A stretch of DNA of 64,000 nucleotides from the NCBI GenBank assembly GCA_964458935.1, contig CAYWKS010000005.1:1-64000 (forward strand), read 5' to 3'. Within the stretch, counting starts at the first letter, position 1, and the number at the start of each line of letters is the position of its first letter. The notes beneath the pieces are model-generated. The model worked only from the letters and a program-made list of their open reading frames with translations, was not told the DNA's origin and made no database searches. The DNA comes from CAYWKS01 sp964458935 (GTDB lineage: Bacteria; Planctomycetota; Phycisphaerae; Phycisphaerales; Zrk34). Position numbers and translations under genes: made by a program. This document shows, one piece after another, positions 43,126-52,066 of this stretch.

Positions 43126-43665
43126 ATGAGCACACGACAACACAAACGCCTTATCAGTACCGCAGCGGTCATCGTTGCATGCGCGGCGATAGCGACAGTG
43201 TTGCTGGGCGTGGCAGTGCCCCCACAAGTGACTGCTGAGATGCTTCAAGTTGAACCGGTAACGAGCCCTGCAGTTGACGCCAATGAACCGTCAATCGATA
43301 AGTCGCTAGCTAACAAGAATCGGCCTGACCGCGAAAGGCTGCGTCAGTTAGCGAGCATTCAATTGCGTCAGCGGTTGTTCGACCCACCCCCCCCTCCTCC
43401 TCCCCCGCCTCCGCAGGCCAATGTCGCCCAACCGGCTCCGCCGCCGCCGAGTTCACTCAAGATTCGTCTCGTCGGCACTGCCGTGGAAGAAGGTAAGTCG
43501 GTAGCGCTGCTTCACATGCCCGATGGTACAATTAATGTTTGCCTGCTCAACGAGAGTCTGAAGTATGAAGAGCAACAAGTTACGGTAACACACGTGGACT
43601 CGAGGAACGTGAAACTCGAGTACGCGGGACGGACACACGAACTGAAACTCCCGCCTCGTGAGTAG
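43126..43665 (+). CDS. GspC/PilP-like inner-membrane protein with polyproline linker
   Basis: A 179-residue protein with one N-terminal membrane helix (LISTAAVIVACAAIATVLLGV), a periplasmic stretch and a run of ten prolines (FDPPPPPPPPPPQANV). The small C-terminal beta domain starts SLKIRLVGTAVEEGKSVALL, like the HR domain of GspC or PilP. That domain would contact the secretin. The position after gspK rather than before gspD is unusual for GspC. The ATG at 43126 is used; a GTG at 43108 is possible. Confidence 0.75.
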   Translation: MSTRQHKRLISTAAVIVACAAIATVLLGVAVPPQVTAEMLQVEPVTSPAVDANEPSIDKSLANKNRPDRERLRQLASIQLRQRLFDPPPPPPPPPPQANVAQPAPPPPSSLKIRLVGTAVEEGKSVALLHMPDGTINVCLLNESLKYEEQQVTVTHVDSRNVKLEYAGRTHELKLPPRE

Positions 43666-43676
43666 TGAGATCGGTT

Positions 43677-45107
43677 ATGGCAGACCATTTCATAATATTC
43701 GCTTCGGATGAGCAGTGGTCTGTCGGCGTGCAGCAGGACGATCATGTGCTCATTGAGACGGTCGAGTCCGTCGCGGGCAAGGGGCTGGCTGAGCAAGTTG
43801 CTGCGGTGCGTCAGGCAATGACCCATTTAGGATACGCGGAGCAGGCCGCAGCCATGGCTGTGCCTTCGCAGTGGTGTCTGTCGGCTGTGTTCTCAAGCGA
43901 AGACCTGGAGCGCGGCAATCGCCATCGTGCTATGGGATTCCGCATCGAAGAGCACCTACCGATGAGCGCCGAAGATTTCGTCGCCGACTACATTGAGTTG
44001 AGCGGTGATACAGTCCTCGGAGTGTGCTGCGAGTACCAACGTCTGCGCGAGATAGTTGATGCGTTCGATGGCGCCGGAATTGTGATCCGGCACATAGTGC
44101 CGAAGGCGCTGTTGGTGGCCTCACACGTCTCCGAAGAGGTTCCCGACGCCGATGCTGTGCTGATTGCGAATGCGCCGCACCCAAGTGGGGAGGAATGTGC
44201 GACACATGAAGCGATGGCGTCCTCGAACGGGACAGAGGATACGGTGACCTATGACTTCATTCAGTTCGGCAAGGGCAAGCCGGTGCGTTGGTTGTGGCTG
44301 AGCGATGATGAGCCATCAGTACGCAGCCAGCTTGCTTCCTGCGCATCTTCCAATGGTAAGCCCACCCAGGTCGTGCAAGTGGGCGACCTGCCGCGGCGTA
44401 GCGAATACGACGCGATTGAAGGGGTCAAACGAATCGAACTGGACGGCCTGAGCGCAGATGAGGGTGCTGTACGTCATGCGGCAAGAGTTCTGCAGGAGAC
44501 GTCGTCGCCGTGGGTCGACTTGAGGCGAGGCCCACTGGCACCGCCTGATCGTTATGAAGTCTATCGGAAACCGCTCATCGCATTCGCAGCTTCGGTCATC
44601 GCGCTACTGCTGTGCGTAATGGCCGTAACCCACTATCGCGGTCAACAGTTCGACAGTATGGCCAGCGAGTACCAGGCCGACCAGCGGAACGTGTTCCGGC
44701 GGGTACTGCCCAATCAGCATGTGCCGAGTACGAGTAGGGCGATAGAGATGCACCTCACGCGGGAACGCGGCCGCTTGCTTGCGCTTGGGGGCCAGTCCGA
44801 CGGTGAAGGGCAGACTGCGCTGATCCTTCCCGAGTCGGCGCTGACGCATTTGGTCAACCTTCTGGACAGCCTGCCGACGTCACTGCGTTTCCGTATCTTG
44901 GAACTCAGTATTGAGCCTGACCTGCTGCGCGTGGACGGCGAAGCACGTAGTCACGTTGAAGCGGAGCAGGTGGCCACGGCACTCCGCGCGACAGGCCTGT
45001 ATGAGGTCGATCCGCCGCGGACGCAACGGCTCCGCGACAAGGGTGTCAGCTTTGCCTTTTCGGCACGACCTCGCTCAGAGCCTGAGAAGGCGGGGGCTGA
45101 CGGATGA
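43677..45107 (+). CDS. gspL: GspL-like inner-membrane assembly protein
   Basis: A 476-residue bitopic protein. The first 290 residues have the actin-like fold pattern of GspL/PilM cytoplasmic domains (HFIIFASDEQWSVGVQ, SAVFSSEDLERGNRHRAMGFRIEEHLP). One membrane helix lies at about 303-322 (PLIAFAASVIALLLCVMAVTH), followed by a periplasmic coiled and ferredoxin-like domain (LLDSLPTSLRFRILELSIEPD). Sequence conservation is low, so assignment rests on architecture and position between the GspC-like and GspM-like genes. A GTG at 43665, overlapping the previous stop, is an alternative start. Confidence 0.8.
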   Translation: MADHFIIFASDEQWSVGVQQDDHVLIETVESVAGKGLAEQVAAVRQAMTHLGYAEQAAAMAVPSQWCLSAVFSSEDLERGNRHRAMGFRIEEHLPMSAEDFVADYIELSGDTVLGVCCEYQRLREIVDAFDGAGIVIRHIVPKALLVASHVSEEVPDADAVLIANAPHPSGEECATHEAMASSNGTEDTVTYDFIQFGKGKPVRWLWLSDDEPSVRSQLASCASSNGKPTQVVQVGDLPRRSEYDAIEGVKRIELDGLSADEGAVRHAARVLQETSSPWVDLRRGPLAPPDRYEVYRKPLIAFAASVIALLLCVMAVTHYRGQQFDSMASEYQADQRNVFRRVLPNQHVPSTSRAIEMHLTRERGRLLALGGQSDGEGQTALILPESALTHLVNLLDSLPTSLRFRILELSIEPDLLRVDGEARSHVEAEQVATALRATGLYEVDPPRTQRLRDKGVSFAFSARPRSEPEKAGADG

Positions 45108-45631
45108 CTTCACAACTTCGACAGAACCTGCTAGTTGCAGTAATGATCGTGATGCTCGCCGGCGCCGCAGTATGGAGCGTGGCATCGATGATGGATCGGA
45201 AGGCAACCGCCCGCGATGAACTACAGAAGCTCCGGGACTGCGAGCGGATGGCGGCCGATATCATGGCCTTCCGCGATCAGCCTACAGTCGCCTCGGACGA
45301 GGAGATGGGCATTCAGGAGTTGGGCGACCAGATCTCCTCGGCCTTGGAGTCGGCTGGCCTAAGAGCGGATGTCATTGATGGTATGTACCCGCAATCGGAG
45401 CGGCGGCTGGGCGATACACCGTATATGCAGAAGCCTACGCAATTGGTCTGTCGTCAGGTCCCTCTTCCTCAACTTGCGGTATTTCTGTATGATCTATCGG
45501 ATGACACGGGGCTGCGTATCCGTGATCTGCGCCTGCGCGTACCACGGGACGATCAGAACAACCATGCATGGGACGTCGACGCTACGCTAACGTATCTCAT
45601 CTATTCCCCCGTGAGTTCTGCAGGACGTTGA
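45104..45631 (+). CDS. gspM: GspM-like inner-membrane assembly protein
   Basis: A 175-residue bitopic protein. A short cytoplasmic end leads to one helix (LLVAVMIVMLAGAAVWSVA), a coiled region, and a ferredoxin-like domain at about 95-170 (VCRQVPLPQLAVFLYDLSDDTGLRIRDLRL, with WDVDATLTYLIY). This matches GspM or PilO, the partner of GspL. It overlaps the gspL stop (ATGA) and the next gene's start (TGATG). Confidence 0.8.
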   Translation: MTSQLRQNLLVAVMIVMLAGAAVWSVASMMDRKATARDELQKLRDCERMAADIMAFRDQPTVASDEEMGIQELGDQISSALESAGLRADVIDGMYPQSERRLGDTPYMQKPTQLVCRQVPLPQLAVFLYDLSDDTGLRIRDLRLRVPRDDQNNHAWDVDATLTYLIYSPVSSAGR

Positions 45632-46251
45632 TGAATTACTCGATGCTATGCTCCATCCTCCGCAAGCTTCCAGTGTTAATGACCTTGGTAGTGGCTGGTA
45701 TCGCAGGCTGCGGTGATAGTACCATCAAGGCCAGCAAGGGACCGTACCGAACCATCACCACGGACCCGTTACGTGACACCGAATCCGCACGGCGCCACTA
45801 TCAAGCTGGTTTAGAGCACCTGAACAACCATGAGGTCGACAAGGCCATCAAGGACTTCGAGCGCGCCTTGGCCGCTGATGTACAGTTTGGGCCGGCCCAC
45901 AATTGCCTCGGCCGAGCGCATTACATGAACGAGGATTGGTACGAGGCGGCGTGGGAGTTCGAATATGCGCGCAAATACCTGCCCAAGCATCCTCAGCCAT
46001 TGAACAACCTCGCCCTGTTGTACGAAAGAGACGGCCAGTACGATCGTGCGATTGACTACTATCGCAAGGCGGTCGCCATGGCGCCGCGAGATATTCAGTA
46101 CCGTGCTAATCTTGCGCGAGCCATGATACGCCGTGGCGATCGCAATGACGAAGTCAAGGACCTTCTGCAAGATATTACTGAAGAGGATTCGCGCGCGGAC
46201 TGGCTCATCTGGGCCAAGCGGTGGTCGACGCGTATCGCTGGTTCAGAGTAA
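45631..46251 (+). CDS. TPR lipoprotein at the end of the secretion operon, candidate pilotin
   Basis: A 206-residue lipoprotein. The signal has lipobox VAGIAGC. At least four TPR helix pairs follow: ARRHYQAGLEHLNNHEVDKAIKDF, PAHNCLGRAHYMNEDWYEAAWEF, LNNLALLYERDGQYDRAIDYY, and one more. This resembles PilF/PilW-type TPR lipoproteins that help secretins reach the outer membrane. The ATG overlaps the gspM stop (TGATG), tying it to the operon. A pilotin role for GspD is inferred from architecture and context. Confidence 0.8.
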   Translation: MNYSMLCSILRKLPVLMTLVVAGIAGCGDSTIKASKGPYRTITTDPLRDTESARRHYQAGLEHLNNHEVDKAIKDFERALAADVQFGPAHNCLGRAHYMNEDWYEAAWEFEYARKYLPKHPQPLNNLALLYERDGQYDRAIDYYRKAVAMAPRDIQYRANLARAMIRRGDRNDEVKDLLQDITEEDSRADWLIWAKRWSTRIAGSE

Positions 46252-46281
46252 CAGTTCTGACCTACGGGCGCCGCGCACTAC

Positions 46282-47277
46282 ATGCACGACATGAAGCGGC
46301 TGACGGTGATTGCGTTTACTCTCGGCCTGGCGCTGTTCATCGCGCTGCTGGCGTATCGCGGTATTGGCGATCTGCAGGCGATGTTCGCGCGGGTCGGCTG
46401 GGGGATTACCTGGCTCGCGGGGTATTACCTTGTGCCACTGGGGTGCGCGGCGGTCTCCTGGCGATGGCTGTTCCCGCCGGGCCATGGGCCCCGGTGCCTC
46501 GCGGCGCTCTACGCGACCTGGATCGGCCTGGCGGTCAACTGGCTCCTGCCTGTTGCACAAGTCGGCGGTGAGGTGGTCAAGGTCTGGCTGCTGGGCAGCC
46601 GGACCTGTTCCACCGAGGATGCCTTCGCCAGCGTCGTCATCGATAAGACCCTGCAGGTCGCCACGCAGGTCGTTTTCACGATCATCGGCCTGGCTCTGTT
46701 CCTCACGCATTACACGCAAGACGACCTGGTCGTTGGCGTTGTCGCAGGGATGAGTTTCCTGGGTGTCGGACTCGCGCTGTTCTATCGACTTCAGCGGCGA
46801 GGCCTGTTTGCAGTGCTCGCACGATTCGTGAGGAAGTTCGTCAATGCAGCGCGTGCCGACCAGATCAAGGCCAACGCCGACAGCGTGGATGCCCGCGTCG
46901 TGTCAACCTATCATCGCACCTCCCGGTTGAGCGCGGCTTTCGCCATGCGATTGACCTTTCGCTTCGCCCTGGTCGGCGAAGTGATGATCGCCTCTCATCT
47001 GCTCGGGTTGGACATTGGTCTGGCCGAGGCGCTGATTATTGAGAGCCTGATACAGGCGGTGCGTGCCGGTGCGTTCCTGATCCCGGCTGGGCTCGGCGCT
47101 CAGGAAGGCGCAATGGTCCTGCTGGGCATCAGCTTGGGCATCGACGGCGATGCGGCGCTGGCTTTGGCCTTGTGTAAGCGTGCCCGGGAGTTGATGGTGG
47201 GCCTGCCCGCCCTTGGTGCGTGGCAGTTCGAGCAGAGCCGCCGCGCCGTAGCCTCACGCAAGTCCATTGCTCAGTAG
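46282..47277 (+). CDS. hpnL: HpnL-like membrane protein (lysylphosphatidylglycerol synthase TM-region family)
   Basis: A 331-residue polytopic protein with about eight helices. Conserved stretches match the hopanoid-associated HpnL subset (TIGR03476): LAVNWLLPVAQVGGEVVKVWLL, ASVVIDKTLQVATQVVF, then FLIPAGLGAQEGAMVLLGI and ALCKRARELMVGLPALGAWQ. The family is thought to act in lipid flipping or transfer. An HpnN-like RND transporter encoded 2 kb away supports a hopanoid or related lipid context. Its stop overlaps the convergent hydrolase gene by seven bases. No squalene-hopene cyclase is in the window. Confidence 0.8.
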   Translation: MHDMKRLTVIAFTLGLALFIALLAYRGIGDLQAMFARVGWGITWLAGYYLVPLGCAAVSWRWLFPPGHGPRCLAALYATWIGLAVNWLLPVAQVGGEVVKVWLLGSRTCSTEDAFASVVIDKTLQVATQVVFTIIGLALFLTHYTQDDLVVGVVAGMSFLGVGLALFYRLQRRGLFAVLARFVRKFVNAARADQIKANADSVDARVVSTYHRTSRLSAAFAMRLTFRFALVGEVMIASHLLGLDIGLAEALIIESLIQAVRAGAFLIPAGLGAQEGAMVLLGISLGIDGDAALALALCKRARELMVGLPALGAWQFEQSRRAVASRKSIAQ

Positions 47278-48209
47278 TCGGCGGCCCGTTCGGCTGACGC
47301 GCAGGTGCCCGCATGTTCCGCAACAAACGACAGGAAGCCGGCAAGCACCTCATCAGGAGCTTCCAGGGGAGGATAATGTCCGACGCGGGGATTCATCTGC
47401 ACAAGACGCGCTTCGGGCAGCGTCTTCGTCCACACGCGCGGCACATGTGTGCCCGAGACGGGGTCCGCCGCACCATTGAGCAGTTGTATCGGCACGGACG
47501 TATCTCTCAAGGCTCCGACCCATCGGTCGCGTTCCCGGAAGCGTTGCTTGAGGTACTGAAGCACATCGGGAACGACCCGGTGGCCATCGTTGTAGGCCAG
47601 CACCTGCCAGTGGTGCAGCAGTTGCTCGGCGCTCGGTTGCGTGTCGGGCCCGAAATTGCGCGGCAGCTTTCGGCAGAAGCTGCGATATGGCGCTGGTGCC
47701 ATGCGCATGAACGTGCGGCCGACGGGTGAGATCAGCAGTTTCTGCGTGAGCGTCGGTCTCGTCGCCTCAGGGAACAGCCCGCCGTTAACGAACGTCATCG
47801 TTGTGAATATGAGGCCCTGAGAGCGTGCTTGGTCGCATACCTTGCGCCCCATGCGACTGACGTGGCGGGCCAGCAACTCCTGCGCGGTCGTCACACCGTA
47901 GGCGTGCGCGAGCACATGCAAAGCATCAAACCCCCGTTCGGCCAGCAGGGCTTCTACCCCGTCGGCGAGATCGAAGATCGAATAGTGCCGGCCCAACGGC
48001 TTGTCCGAAAAGCCCGAACCCAGCAGGTCGGGCGCAATGACACGGTACCGCTCGGTTAAGTCCGGCCACATCCGATGCCACCCCCACGAGGCGCTGGGAT
48101 ATGCATGCAGCAGCAACAGACCGGGTCCATCACCTGACTCGGCATAGAACAACCGTCGGCCCCGGAAGTCAAAATACCGGCCTTGTCGACGCCATTGCTC
48201 CGGTGTCAT
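47271..48209 (-). CDS. Alpha/beta hydrolase fold protein with the nucleophile position changed to Ala
   Basis: A 312-residue protein of the MEST/epoxide-hydrolase-like group. The fold landmarks are clear: LLLLHAYPSASWGW, VIAPDLLGSGFSDKP, YSIFDLADGVEALL, the LNGAADPVSG acid turn, and VGHYPPLEAPDEV with the catalytic His. At the nucleophile elbow, where relatives have HDYGDTVAQEL, this protein has HAYGVTTAQEL. The Asp nucleophile is Ala103 (codon GCC). The oxyanion HG is also HA. It may be catalytically inactive, or use a different mechanism. It lies between the hpnL-like and sulfotransferase genes and is divergent from the latter. Confidence 0.82.
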   Translation of the reverse strand: MTPEQWRRQGRYFDFRGRRLFYAESGDGPGLLLLHAYPSASWGWHRMWPDLTERYRVIAPDLLGSGFSDKPLGRHYSIFDLADGVEALLAERGFDALHVLAHAYGVTTAQELLARHVSRMGRKVCDQARSQGLIFTTMTFVNGGLFPEATRPTLTQKLLISPVGRTFMRMAPAPYRSFCRKLPRNFGPDTQPSAEQLLHHWQVLAYNDGHRVVPDVLQYLKQRFRERDRWVGALRDTSVPIQLLNGAADPVSGTHVPRVWTKTLPEARLVQMNPRVGHYPPLEAPDEVLAGFLSFVAEHAGTCASAERAADY

Positions 48210-48384
48210 GTTCGTGCTCGTCTGGTGTTCGATGCCCTGCCGCGGCAGGCAGTATAGAGCCATCGCGATTGGGATGCCGTCGGGGTTTCCGGGCCGCGCC
48301 GCGGGGACAGGCCAAAGGCGTTAAGATACGCATACGATTGGCGTCTATGATCGAGCGAACACAGGGACCCACAACGGAACCATC

Positions 48385-49476
48385 ATGCTGTTTCACCCAC
48401 TAAGCGGCAGCAATCCGGGCACACTCTGGTCGGTGCTTCGCGCCAACGGACAGGTGCCGTGGCGGAACTGGGGTCGAGTAGGGCTGGCGATGTCGGCTTC
48501 GTTGGCCCGGACACCGTTTGGTCTGATCGAGCGGGGCATTGTCCCGATGAAGTTGCGCCGGGCGCCACAGATGCAACCACCGATATTCATTGTCGGGCAC
48601 TGGCGAAGCGGAACAACCCACCTATACAACGTACTCGCGAAGTCGGAGCAGTTTGGCTATGTGCCGCCGCTCGCGACCGGGCTGCCATGGGACATGCTGG
48701 TGCTCGCCCGCCTTCTGCGACCTTTCCTGTCGCATCTACTGCCCAGCCAGCGCTACATTGACCGCATCCCCGTGCACCTCGACTCGCCGCAGGAAGACGA
48801 GGCTGCGCTGGCCAATATGCAAGGGCTCTCGTTCTATCACGGCCTGTATTTCCCGGAACGGTTGCGCGAGAACTTCTACCGGGGTGTATTCTTCGAAGGT
48901 TGCCACGCCTCGGAGGTCGAGCAATGGAAGAAGCGGTTCCTCTATCTGCTGGGCAAGTTGCACCTGCTTAATCGCGGCCGACGGCTGATGATCAAGAATC
49001 CCGTCTATACCGCGCGGGTGGGCATGTTGCGCCAAATGCTGCCCGGATCCAAATTCATTCATGTCCACCGTGACCCGGTGAGCGTGTTCGTATCGATGCG
49101 ACACTTCTACTACAAGTTGCTCGATGCCATGGCACTGCAGGACTACGACACGGATGGCGTTGACGACCTGATCCTCGAGACATATCCGCGGATGATGCAG
49201 CAACTCATCGCCGACACCGATACGTTGCCGGCGGATGATTTTGTGGAGATCAACTATCGAGACCTGGATGACAGGCCCATCGAGCAGATCCAGCATATCT
49301 ACCGCGCACTCGGGCTCGGTGGCTTCGACGCCGACCGGCCGGCCTTCGAACGGTATCTCTCGGCAACCGCGGGGTACCGGAAGAACCGGCACGAACTTCC
49401 CGAGGACGTGCGCGAGCGCGTGGAGCGCGAATGGGCGCCGTTCATTCGGCGATTTGGTGAGTTGCAGGCTGCGTGA
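48385..49476 (+). CDS. PAPS-dependent sulfotransferase family protein
   Basis: A 363-residue predicted sulfotransferase using 3'-phosphoadenosine 5'-phosphosulfate. The 5'-phosphosulfate loop is IFIVGHWRSGTTHLYNVLA near residue 70. The 3'-phosphate motif is KFIHVHRDPVSVFVSMRHFY near residue 223. The remainder, with FEGCHASEVEQWKKRFLYLL and YRKNRHELPED near the end, fits the Sulfotransfer_3 group. The acceptor is unknown. Between HpnL-like and HpnN-like genes it could sulfate a lipid or sterol-like molecule, but this is inference. Its 3' end overlaps the convergent HpnN-like gene by 35 bases. Confidence 0.85.
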   Translation: MLFHPLSGSNPGTLWSVLRANGQVPWRNWGRVGLAMSASLARTPFGLIERGIVPMKLRRAPQMQPPIFIVGHWRSGTTHLYNVLAKSEQFGYVPPLATGLPWDMLVLARLLRPFLSHLLPSQRYIDRIPVHLDSPQEDEAALANMQGLSFYHGLYFPERLRENFYRGVFFEGCHASEVEQWKKRFLYLLGKLHLLNRGRRLMIKNPVYTARVGMLRQMLPGSKFIHVHRDPVSVFVSMRHFYYKLLDAMALQDYDTDGVDDLILETYPRMMQQLIADTDTLPADDFVEINYRDLDDRPIEQIQHIYRALGLGGFDADRPAFERYLSATAGYRKNRHELPEDVRERVEREWAPFIRRFGELQAA

Positions 49477-52066
49477 CGATGTCCTCGCGGCGTGGGGGTA
49501 GCATCGCCGGCAGCAGCACGAGAGTGCTTCCGACGATCAACACCAGCCCGATTGTCAGAACCTGTCCCATGCTCGCCGTGCCCGGGTGGGGCGACAAGGC
49601 CAGCCCGCCGAAACTGCACAGCGTAGTGATGGTGCTGAACAGCACGCTGCGCGCGGTGGTGGTCTGAAGCAGTCCGCCGCGTGCCGTCAGCGGGCGGCGG
49701 CTTCGCTGCACCATGTGGACTCCGTTGTCGACGCCGACACCTAGTAACAGCGGCAGCGCAATGACATTCGCGAAGTTAAGCGGTATGGACAGAAGCACCA
49801 TCGTCGCGGCCGTCATCACGCCGCCAGCGACCAGTGGCAGCAGAACCGTCAGTGAGCGCCGAACGTCCCGCATGACAGCGAGCAAGACCACCAGGATGCC
49901 TACGGATGCGCTGATCATCGCAAAGCGGAAGGCTCCAACAACCGAGCGACCTGCTTCGACCTGGATGACGATGGCGCCGCTGGCGTCGGGTGCGATCGCT
50001 TGGATAGCATCGACAAACCGCCGGCGTGCCGCATCGCTTTCCATATCGCCCGATGGCTGGATCTCCACGCGATACGTGCCGTCAGGGCTAACCCATCGAC
50101 TCCTCAAGCCGGATGGCAACGCCTGCAGCGAGATTGGCTTAGCCGACAGCGCCTGCGTGAATCGCTCCCACGCGATGGGCAAGGTGTGCAGCACGCGATG
50201 TTGCAGGTCCCGGACAGTGGCCTGCTGGTCGGCGGCCGTCATCGATTCCACCGTGTCGAGCCAGCGACCAAGCGTCTCACGAAGTCGACTTCGCGCATCG
50301 CTCGGATTTGGTTCGGTGGATAATGAACGTTGGAATACCCGCACCGCAGCAATCTGCTCTTGCGCGCCATTATCGATCGGCTCGGGCTCGAGTCTCCAAT
50401 CCGTGCCGATGGCCATAGCCAACCGCGTGACCTGTTGAAGCCTCTCGTGCTGTTGATCGGGGATCAGGTCGAAGACGGTGATGGCGCGCTCGACCTCGGG
50501 CAGCGCGGACAAGGCTGTGGACAGAGTTCGCGCTTGCGCCGGGCTGCCCGCAAGCGCGAATGCGCCGGGCTGGCCCGCGTTCGCGTGGCGCAAGTCCCGC
50601 CGTGTACGCACGGCTTCGCTTTCCGCTTCGCGCAGGTCAAGCGGATCGGTGTTGAACGCGACCTGAGGTGCGAGCCAGGCCGAGGCGGTGACGATGATCG
50701 CAGCCGCTGCGATCACGGTCTTGCGGTGTCGTGCCGGCGCTTCGATCACCCATCGCATGGCGACCGGGATGCGGGCGGGGCTCATCTCCGCGCGTACCCG
50801 GTCCGGGGCGAGCAGCAACAACGCGGGCAATACCGTCAGTGTGACGACGAGGCTGATGATCATGCCCCCGCCGGCGATGATGCCGAGTTCCGCCACGCCG
50901 GTGAAGGCGGTTGGTACGAACGCCAGAAAGCCGATAGCTGTCGTGAGGGCGCACAATGTCAGTGTGCGTGCCATCTCGCGCCCCGTGGCGTGCAAGGCTA
51001 CGTCGCGGTGCTGCGCGCGTCGATGCAGCGCCCGGTAGCGTAAACCATAATGAATGGCGAAATCGACGCCAAGCCCAACGTACAAGAGAGCGAACGCGAC
51101 GCTGATCAGATTCAGGCGTCCGACGACGAGTGCGGCGAACCCAGCCGTCAGCACCAGCCCAATGATCAGTGTCACCACCGACGCCAAGACGAGCACCGGC
51201 GAGCGAAAGCCCATCAGCAGGACGGCGACAACCAGCAACACGGCGATGGGTCCGCCGATAGCCATTCCTTCCATCAGCGATGTCATCTCAGCGTGGGCCA
51301 AGGCAGACTTGCCCGTGACGCGCAATCGACCGCCTCGGGCGCCATCCAACCCGATCTCCGTACCAACCTGACGCAGTGCATCAATTGCGTCGCCCGTGGA
51401 CAGCAATCGGCCGTAGTCGGCGCGAGGTTGGGCGATGACGGTGGTTCTGGCCACGTCGCCCTGGTCAGTTGGCCCGCGCATCAAATGCTGCCACGAGATC
51501 ATGGCCGCCCGCCCGCCAATTTGCGCCGTTGCGACGCGATCGAGCTGCGTCAACAAGGTGTCAAGCTGTTCCAATGCCATCGGCGACTGGGACAGCAGGC
51601 GGCCGAGCGGCTGGAGCAGGCCGCGAAGCGTCGGATCGGATTCGAGGGCAGCCATCAGCGGCTGCATACGCGCCAGTCGTTGGCCCAATCGCTCAATCTG
51701 TTCGGGTGACTGGTACAGCAAGCCGTGTTGCCGGAAGAATGGCCCACCGGTTGGTCGATGCGCGTGAGCGAACTGACCTGGCATGGCTTGAAGCCGTGTA
51801 ACCAGGGCCTCGGCTGCGATGTCAGCTTGCTCAGGGGTAGGGCACTCGATAACAGCGACCAAGTCCTGCCGGTTCTGTGGGAACCCCGCTTCGAAGCGCG
51901 ACATGACCTGGCGTGACGGCAGTTCGCGTGACAGCAGATCAGCGGTGTCAGTGTCGATCCCGAGAGTGGTAGCGGCGTAGTAGCCGGCGGCGGCGGCCCC
52001 TGCCAGGGCTACGGCCACTACGATAAAGGCATGGCGACGAGACAGTTGCGGGTGAATTTCTTGCAT
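49442..52066 (-). CDS. hpnN: HpnN-like RND/MMPL-family transporter
   Basis: An 874-residue inner-membrane transporter made of two MMPL halves with about twelve helices. After TM1 the periplasmic region begins GIDTDTADLLSRELPSRQVM, followed by GGPFFRQHGLLYQSPEQIERLGQRL, which closely fits hopanoid-associated HpnN (TIGR03480). The first transmembrane block has LLMGFRSPVLVLASVVTLIIG and LLYVGLGVDFAIHYGLRYRA; the second has ALPLLLGVGVDNGVHMVQRSR. In Rhodopseudomonas, HpnN moves hopanoids to the outer membrane. The ATG at 52066 (MQEIHPQLSRR) is chosen over an upstream in-frame ATG. The substrate here is inferred. Confidence 0.85.
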   Translation of the reverse strand: MQEIHPQLSRRHAFIVVAVALAGAAAAGYYAATTLGIDTDTADLLSRELPSRQVMSRFEAGFPQNRQDLVAVIECPTPEQADIAAEALVTRLQAMPGQFAHAHRPTGGPFFRQHGLLYQSPEQIERLGQRLARMQPLMAALESDPTLRGLLQPLGRLLSQSPMALEQLDTLLTQLDRVATAQIGGRAAMISWQHLMRGPTDQGDVARTTVIAQPRADYGRLLSTGDAIDALRQVGTEIGLDGARGGRLRVTGKSALAHAEMTSLMEGMAIGGPIAVLLVVAVLLMGFRSPVLVLASVVTLIIGLVLTAGFAALVVGRLNLISVAFALLYVGLGVDFAIHYGLRYRALHRRAQHRDVALHATGREMARTLTLCALTTAIGFLAFVPTAFTGVAELGIIAGGGMIISLVVTLTVLPALLLLAPDRVRAEMSPARIPVAMRWVIEAPARHRKTVIAAAAIIVTASAWLAPQVAFNTDPLDLREAESEAVRTRRDLRHANAGQPGAFALAGSPAQARTLSTALSALPEVERAITVFDLIPDQQHERLQQVTRLAMAIGTDWRLEPEPIDNGAQEQIAAVRVFQRSLSTEPNPSDARSRLRETLGRWLDTVESMTAADQQATVRDLQHRVLHTLPIAWERFTQALSAKPISLQALPSGLRSRWVSPDGTYRVEIQPSGDMESDAARRRFVDAIQAIAPDASGAIVIQVEAGRSVVGAFRFAMISASVGILVVLLAVMRDVRRSLTVLLPLVAGGVMTAATMVLLSIPLNFANVIALPLLLGVGVDNGVHMVQRSRRPLTARGGLLQTTTARSVLFSTITTLCSFGGLALSPHPGTASMGQVLTIGLVLIVGSTLVLLPAMLPPRREDIVTQPATHQIAE

